Shown piece by piece: positions 6,368-9,964 of a stretch of DNA of 9,964 nt. The notes below the pieces were generated by a model. It was not told the origin of the DNA. It made no database searches and saw only the letters and a list, made by a program, of their open reading frames with translations. Numbering within the stretch: position 1 is the first letter of the stretch; every line of letters begins with the position of its first letter. Origin of the DNA: Bacillota bacterium (GTDB taxonomy: Bacteria > Bacillota > DTU030); contig DUVO01000037.1 in NCBI GenBank assembly GCA_012841005.1, positions 1 to 9,964 of the forward strand, written 5' to 3'. Both the position numbers and the translations under genes were made by a program.

Positions 6368-6403
6368 CCGGAGGGGGACGGGTAAGATACCGTCCCCCTC
6401 CGG
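6368..6403 (+). terminator. Strong 14-bp hairpin after the glycosidase gene
   Basis: CCGGAGGGGGACGG (6368-6381) pairs perfectly with CCGTCCCCCTCCGG (6390-6403) across an 8-nt loop, starting 8 nt after the stop codon. The position and stability suggest a transcript end or a 3' RNA-stabilising structure for the preceding gene. No T-tract follows on either strand, so classical intrinsic termination is not assured. Confidence 0.55.
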
Positions 6404-6689
6404 CCGTCAACCCAAGACTTGCCCCGTTTGGCCAATAATAGAGAATAGGGAAAATCTAGTGATAAAGGAGGATATTCCCGTTTGATGTCAAATTATACCC
6501 TAGCAAGGGGAAAATCTCCTGTTATCTGGCCTCCGGTAAAGGCAACCCATCTGTGACGGCGCCCATACAGAATCCCGGCGGTGCCCGGGTGCTGGAGAGT
6601 ATATTTCCTGGTAAAACATGAATGGATTATTCACGAGGTCAGCTGGCGGGCGGGCTTTTGTGCCGGAACTGTAAAGGGGAGGTAGGGCA
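6404..6689. other. Intergenic stretch without a clear gene
   Basis: I see no convincing gene here. A strong AAAGGAGG at 6464-6471 is followed by ATG 6485, but the frame meets TGA after 23 codons (6554-6556). In the same frame it then stays open to TAG 6683-6685, which touches the ribosome site of the next gene. Codon choice in this frame is less GC-rich at third positions than in neighbouring genes, arguing against ordinary coding. Two small stems (CCCGG/CCGGG near 6583-6599 and TCTGT/ACAGA near 6550-6572) are present. No riboswitch class could be matched. No good plus-strand promoter was found for the downstream gene. Confidence 0.4.
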
Positions 6690-7166
6690 GTGGCAAATTT
6701 CAGCTGCAAGTATGGCCCAGCACTGGCGGTGCTGCTGGGGATCATCCTCCTGCCGGTCCAGGTTCTGGCGGCAGAAATGCCTTTGGAGGCTGAACTCCAG
6801 GAAGAAATGCTGGCCCTGATAAATGCAGAAAGGGAAAGGGAAGGTTTTTCCCCCCTGATAATAAAGGACGAGCTCACGGCCGTTGCCCTTGCTCATGCCC
6901 AGGACATGATTGCCCGGGACTATTTTTCCCATTTGAGTCCGGAGAACGTATCCCCGGCCGATCGCCTGCACCGGGCGGGCATCTCCTTTGCTGTTATGGG
7001 GGAGAATCTGGCCGGCAGCACTTCGGTGAGCCGTGCCCATGACCTGCTGATGAGAAGTCCTTGTCACCGGGCCAATATCCTGGATGCCCACTTTCAGGAA
7101 GCCGGTATTGCTGTGGTCAAGGGCGGGCGCTACGGGCTGATGATGGTTATGCTGTTTAAGGACTAG
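6690..7166 (+). CDS. Secreted CAP/SCP-domain protein (YkwD-like)
   Basis: This 158-residue protein starts at GTG 6690, chosen because GGGGAGG lies 7 nt upstream and because a complete signal peptide follows directly: a short basic start, a hydrophobic core LAVLLGIILLPVQVLA at about 12-27, and cleavage near residue 28. The mature part, about 130 residues, is a single compact CAP domain. It shows LINAEREREGFSPL (43-56), the AHAQDMIARDYFSHLSP block with H81, GENLA with E105, and SPCHRANIL with H126. These supply the conserved His/Glu cleft of the family. Bacterial CAP proteins are extracellular; roles include envelope and spore-coat functions, but most have no proven activity. Two deviations are seen: the tryptophan usual before the second histidine motif is replaced (LLMRSPCHR), and the usual glycine is C125, the only cysteine of the mature protein. 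A strong hairpin terminator follows. Confidence 0.9.
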   Translation: MANFSCKYGPALAVLLGIILLPVQVLAAEMPLEAELQEEMLALINAEREREGFSPLIIKDELTAVALAHAQDMIARDYFSHLSPENVSPADRLHRAGISFAVMGENLAGSTSVSRAHDLLMRSPCHRANILDAHFQEAGIAVVKGGRYGLMMVMLFKD

Positions 7167-7226
7167 TGGTTTTGCGGTGTTTTGGAGGGTTAACATACCT
7201 CCTTTTCCTCTTCCTCTTCCTAGGTG

Positions 7227-7277
7227 GAAACAGGGACAGGGCCATAACTTTAAGGCACCTGTCCCTGTTTCTTTTAT
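7227..7277 (+). terminator. Intrinsic terminator after the CAP gene
   Basis: GAAACAGGGACAGG (7227-7240) pairs perfectly over 14 bp with CCTGTCCCTGTTTC (7258-7271). Inside the 17-nt apical region GCC (7241-7243) can pair with GGC (7254-7256), leaving one bulged A. TTTTAT (7272-7277) follows on the plus strand, giving a terminator about 60 nt past the CAP stop. The opposite strand has no T-tract. The GGGACAGG/CCTGTCCC core resembles dispersed palindromic repeats of some Gram-positive genomes, so it could also be a repeat copy used as a terminator. Confidence 0.75.
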
Positions 7278-7332
7278 AAGAGGAAATCTTCAGTTGTCGG
7301 AAGTACCCCTCCACAGCAGGAGACACACTAAT

Positions 7333-7361
7333 CTGCTCAACGAGCTCGGCTCGTTGGGCAG
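7333..7361. repeat. 13-bp hairpin between convergent genes
   Basis: Bases 7333-7345 pair with 7349-7361 around a 3-nt loop: 13 pairs including one T-G pair, with CAACGAGC and GCTCGTTG forming the inner eight. It lies 38 bp past the stop of the MATE gene. It may end or stabilise that minus-strand transcript, but there is no T-tract on either strand. A palindromic repeat is the alternative. Confidence 0.5.
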
Positions 7362-7398
7362 TGACACAACCCGTCCCAACACCTATTCCCTACAACTA

Positions 7399-8799
7399 TT
7401 ATTTAGCAAGGGATTGGGAGGGTCGGGGCCTTGAATAGTCCTCAGCCCAGTGGCCGGAAGTAAAACGGTGCATGATTAAACTACCCCGCAGGTAGGCTTC
7501 CAGGGCGGCAGCGCCCCACAGGCCGGGGAGTCCCCAACCAAGGGAGAGGAAAATCAGGGTAAAGGCAAGCCGGAACCCCAGCATTCCCAGGGCGGTGATA
7601 TACATAACATAGCGGGTGTCCCCGGCGCCCCGGAGTCCTCCCGCCAAGATCAGGGCCGTGGCCAGAGCCGGTTGGGCAAGGCCCAGCACGCGCAGGGTTT
7701 TCCCGGCCAGGGGGATTACCTGCTGGTCTGAGGTAAAGGCCCGGACCACCAATTCGGGGGCAGTGAAAAATAGAATGCCGACCAGGGTGGTAAAAAGGAC
7801 GGCCCAACGCTGGGTTTCATAACCGCTGGCCCGGGCCCGGGCAATGTTCCCGGCCCCCAGGTTTTGTCCCACCAGGGTGGTGGAAACGGCGCTAAATCCG
7901 ATGCAGGGATGATTGGTCATCGAATTAGCAGTCATCATGATCTGGTTGGCGGCAATGGCAGTGTCCCCCAGGCCGGCAGCCAGGACTGTATACAGCATTT
8001 GACTACCGTGAACAACGCCCTGTTCAAGGGCGGCGGGGACCCCCAGCCGCAGGATATCTTTTATCACAGGTAACTGGATCCGGAAGCTGTCCCGCAGGGA
8101 GAGCTGGATCAAGCACCGGGGGTGGAAAAGGCTTCCGATTCCCATTAGTCCCCCCAGGACACCGGCCAGGGCTGTGGCAATGGCTGCCCCGGCAACGCCC
8201 AGCTGGGGGAAGGGTCCAATTCCGTAGATAAGAAGGTAATTGCCTATGGCATTGAAGACATTGGCAAATATTACGATGAAAAGGGGGGTCTTCATGTCTC
8301 CGGTCCCCTGGAGAATATTGTTGACAACCATCATATAGAAACGCAGGAAAATAGAAAGGGAGACTATCCGCAGGTAGGTGGTCGCCAGGTGCAGGATCTC
8401 CGGGTCGGGATTGTCATTGAGGATCAGGGCGGCATTGATGAGCCTTTCGGCGCCGAAATACCCGATTAAGGTAACGCTAGAAGTAGCTATCCCGGTGAAA
8501 ATCAGGGCCTGACGGGCTACTTCCCTGCCCCGGGATATATCACCAGCCCCCACAGCCTGGGCAATGAGGGCGGTAGCACCGATGCCAAAGGCCGAAACCA
8601 CGGCAATGGTCAGAAAAAAGATCTGGTTGCTGACCCCCACGGCGGCAATGGCGGTGGCTCCAAGACGCCCTACCATGATCAGGTCCACCACCTGTACCAG
8701 CATATTAAAACTCATCCGGGTTACGGCAGGCCAGCTCAGGGAAAGTACAGTACGACGCAGGTTTCCTTCGGTAATAGCCATAGAATCACGCTTTCTCAT
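7399..8799 (-). CDS. MATE-family multidrug/metabolite efflux transporter
   Basis: This 466-residue polytopic membrane protein has the length and internal two-fold repeat of MATE transporters, which expel organic cations, drugs or metabolites in exchange for Na+ or H+. About twelve hydrophobic segments can be picked out. The two halves show matching motifs: QAVGAGDISRGREVARQAL (81-99) against GQNLGAGNIARARASGYE (311-328), and ILQGTGDMKTPL (162-173) against LAGGLRGAGDTRYVM (385-399). The N-terminal half has SWPAVTRMSFNMLVQVVDLI (22-41), typical of the NorM/DinF-like groups. Substrate cannot be inferred. ATG 8799 has no ribosome binding site: a U-rich tract lies there. The in-frame ATG at 8781 (MAITEG) has only a weak GAGAAAG in front, but either start keeps the whole domain. 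A strong promoter is at 8859-8887. The gene is divergent from the EamA transporter and convergent with the CAP gene. Confidence 0.93.
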   Translation of the reverse strand: MRKRDSMAITEGNLRRTVLSLSWPAVTRMSFNMLVQVVDLIMVGRLGATAIAAVGVSNQIFFLTIAVVSAFGIGATALIAQAVGAGDISRGREVARQALIFTGIATSSVTLIGYFGAERLINAALILNDNPDPEILHLATTYLRIVSLSIFLRFYMMVVNNILQGTGDMKTPLFIVIFANVFNAIGNYLLIYGIGPFPQLGVAGAAIATALAGVLGGLMGIGSLFHPRCLIQLSLRDSFRIQLPVIKDILRLGVPAALEQGVVHGSQMLYTVLAAGLGDTAIAANQIMMTANSMTNHPCIGFSAVSTTLVGQNLGAGNIARARASGYETQRWAVLFTTLVGILFFTAPELVVRAFTSDQQVIPLAGKTLRVLGLAQPALATALILAGGLRGAGDTRYVMYITALGMLGFRLAFTLIFLSLGWGLPGLWGAAALEAYLRGSLIMHRFTSGHWAEDYSRPRPSQSLAK

Positions 8800-8836
8800 A
8801 AAAATAATAAAGGTACCGAACCGGGCGGTCGGAACC
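8800..8836 (-). terminator. Terminator-like hairpin in the MATE leader
   Basis: On the minus strand GGTTCCGACC (8836-8827) can pair with GGTTCGGTACC (8822-8812) through nine Watson-Crick pairs, one T-T mismatch and one bulged T, with a GCCC loop. The U-rich tract UUUAUUAUUUUU (8811-8800) follows directly and then the ATG at 8799. This has the form of an intrinsic terminator in the leader and could attenuate MATE expression. It also occupies the place where a ribosome binding site would be expected. Confidence 0.5.
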
Positions 8837-8858
8837 CAATAATCGGTTTCTAAATTTA

Positions 8859-8887
8859 ATTATAAATATTATTGGGAGATTTGGCAA
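8859..8887 (-). promoter_or_regulatory. Sigma-A promoter of the MATE gene
   Basis: On the minus strand TTGCCA (8887-8882) and a perfect TATAAT (8864-8859) are separated by 17 bp. Transcription should start near 8852, giving a leader of about 50 nt that contains the terminator-like hairpin. The local sequence is much more AT-rich than the surroundings. Confidence 0.8.
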
Positions 8888-9031
8888 TGGGAAGGTGCTT
8901 CTCGCTAAAGGCAGTGTGTCGTTTTAAGGCTGGAGACAGATTGTCCTTAATTGTCTTTTCCGGTACCCGCCCCTTGGCGCATATTCTATTGCCAGGCTGC
9001 CGGCGTCTGCCTACCCCCTGGCTCTTTGTCC

Positions 9032-9060
9032 TGGAAACTATCCCGTTAATTTGCTATACT
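9032..9060 (+). promoter_or_regulatory. Promoter of the EamA transporter gene
   Basis: TATACT (9055-9060) is preceded by TGC, forming an extended -10, and by TGGAAA (9032-9037, four of six consensus -35 bases) at 17 bp. The start near 9067 gives a leader of about 30 nt with GGGAGGA (9084-9090) before the ATG at 9098. Between this promoter and the divergent MATE promoter, bases 8888-9031 hold nothing I can identify. Confidence 0.65.
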
Positions 9061-9097
9061 ATAACAGCAATGATAACAAAACCGGGAGGATAACCCT

Positions 9098-9964
9098 ATG
9101 CCCTTGCGTGGTACAGTTTTTGTCCTTTTGTCGGCAGTTTGTTATGCGTTTCTCTCTATCCTGGCCAAAATTGCCTATGGGTTGGGTTATACCCCCCTGA
9201 TGCTCCTTTTTATGGAAAAGTTCTTGGTGGGGGCGGTCCTGTGGTCAAGCCTGGCCCTTTTCCAGAGACGACTGCTTCTGATCAGTTCCAGCCAGCTGAG
9301 GCATCTTCTGCTTATGGCCCTCTGCGGTTCTTCCCTATGTTCCCTGGGCTTTTTTGCCGCGCTCCAGTACCTGGATGCTTCGGTGGCCACCATCCTTCTC
9401 TTTACCAATCCCGTTGTGGTTATAATCCTGGCGGCTGTTTTTTACCGGGAGCCCCTCAGTCCTATCCAACTTTTTTCCCTGGCGGCCTGTATTACAGGGG
9501 GTATCCTGGTAGTTGGTTTGTCCATATCGGGTGATATGGTGATGCCGCCCACCGGTGTTGCCCTGGGTCTTTTGGCCAGCTTTGGTTTGGGTTTCCAGAC
9601 CTTTTACGCCCAGAGGGTCCTCAAGGAGGGTCTGCATCCCCTAACCATAACTACCTATACCAATTCTATCGCCTGCCTGGTCTTTTTTTTCCTAGCCCGC
9701 CCTGTATTTCTGTACAATGGCCAACTAACTGCACCGATGTGGGGATTGGCTTTACTCCTGGCCCTGGTCTCATCGGTTTTGCCCAATCTCTTATGCCTGA
9801 TGGGAATCGATATCATCGGCGCCAGCCGGGCTGCTTTGGTGGCTTCTTTTGAGCTTCCCTGTAATGTTTTTTTTGCCGCCTTTTTTTTGGGGGAACGATT
9901 GACCTTAACCCAGCTCCTCGGTGCCCTGTTGGTATTGGCAGGTGTGTTGCTGGTCCAGTGGGAC
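9098..9964 (+). CDS. EamA/DMT-family transporter, cut by window end
   Basis: The frame from ATG 9098 is open for 289 codons to the last base of the window, so the stop lies outside. GGGAGGA 7 nt upstream supports the start. The protein is a ten-helix drug/metabolite transporter with two EamA repeats. The first repeat (about 5-141) contains FFAALQYLDASVATILLFTN and PVVVIILAAVFYREPLS. The second (about 152-288) contains GIDIIGASRAALVASFELP and FFAAFFLGERLTLTQLLGAL, ending in the hydrophobic LVLAGVLLVQWD. Family members are usually about 290-310 residues, so very few residues should be missing. It is an inner-membrane exporter or importer of small metabolites; substrate is unknown from sequence. 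It has its own promoter and is divergent from the MATE gene, so two different small-molecule transporter families share one 298-bp intergenic region. Confidence 0.92.
   Translation, partial: MPLRGTVFVLLSAVCYAFLSILAKIAYGLGYTPLMLLFMEKFLVGAVLWSSLALFQRRLLLISSSQLRHLLLMALCGSSLCSLGFFAALQYLDASVATILLFTNPVVVIILAAVFYREPLSPIQLFSLAACITGGILVVGLSISGDMVMPPTGVALGLLASFGLGFQTFYAQRVLKEGLHPLTITTYTNSIACLVFFFLARPVFLYNGQLTAPMWGLALLLALVSSVLPNLLCLMGIDIIGASRAALVASFELPCNVFFAAFFLGERLTLTQLLGALLVLAGVLLVQWD

Noticed and set aside
6492..6515. TATAAT on the minus strand at 6497-6492 as a promoter
   Set aside because: No usable -35 lies 16-18 bp upstream and no -10 extension or downstream gene supports it.
6530..6605. Possible cyclic-di-GMP-type riboswitch upstream of the CAP gene
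   Set aside because: GGCAACCC followed later by GACGGCGCC is loosely similar, but the required hairpin order and the GGACGCAAAGCC block are absent.
6500..7196. Two long minus-strand open frames over the CAP gene
   Set aside because: The plus-strand CAP protein with signal peptide and family motifs explains the region. The minus-strand products show no domain and lack ribosome sites.
7184..7206. GGAGG / CCTCC followed by TTTT after the CAP gene
   Set aside because: A 5-bp stem with a 9-nt loop is too weak; the 14-bp hairpin at 7227-7271 is the better terminator.
7205..7221. TTCCTC short tandem repeat
   Set aside because: Fewer than three copies of a 6-base unit; too short to be more than simple sequence.

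Overview
The window looks like chromosomal DNA of a GC-rich, Gram-positive, endospore-forming member of the Clostridia/Moorellia. The evidence is a spoIIR gene tail at the left edge, strong AAGGAGG-type ribosome binding sites, sigma-A type promoters with short leaders, and a cobalamin riboswitch with an intrinsic terminator. A Moorella-like thermophilic acetogen would fit the base composition and gene style, but that genus guess rests on general resemblance only. No transposon, phage, CRISPR array, tRNA or rRNA was seen.

Left part (1-1800): the last 55 codons of spoIIR end at 169 in an intrinsic terminator. A free-standing B3/4-domain protein (241-945, +) follows from its own extended -10 promoter. 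It converges, with only 2 nt between stop codons, on a minus-strand pair: a YbaK/EbsC-type aminoacyl-tRNA deacylase (1733-1275) and an unrecognised 88-residue protein (1214-948). The deacylase promoter has a 20-bp near-perfect palindrome over its -35 element. Two proteins related to tRNA proofreading domains thus sit around one orphan gene.

Middle (1948-3405, minus): cobT, the lower-ligand activating enzyme of cobamide synthesis, lies behind a complete regulatory leader of promoter, class I cobalamin riboswitch and intrinsic terminator. An 11-nt stretch of the aptamer is perfectly complementary to the 3' arm of the terminator, which suggests the antiterminator.

Centre (3537-6359, +): a 940-residue secreted multidomain protein has an N-terminal NAGPA-type phosphodiester glycosidase domain, Ig-like and carbohydrate-binding-like middle regions, and a C-terminal region resembling a metallophosphoesterase that has lost its metal ligands. 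A 14-bp hairpin and about 290 bp without a clear gene lead to a secreted CAP/SCP-domain protein (6690-7166).

Right part: two hairpins separate the CAP gene from a convergent MATE-family efflux transporter (8799-7399, -). The MATE leader holds a terminator-like hairpin directly against the start codon. A divergent EamA/DMT-family transporter (9098 to the window end, +) has its own promoter and is cut by the edge very close to its expected C-terminus. Apart from YbaK and the 88-residue gene, most genes appear to be single transcription units.
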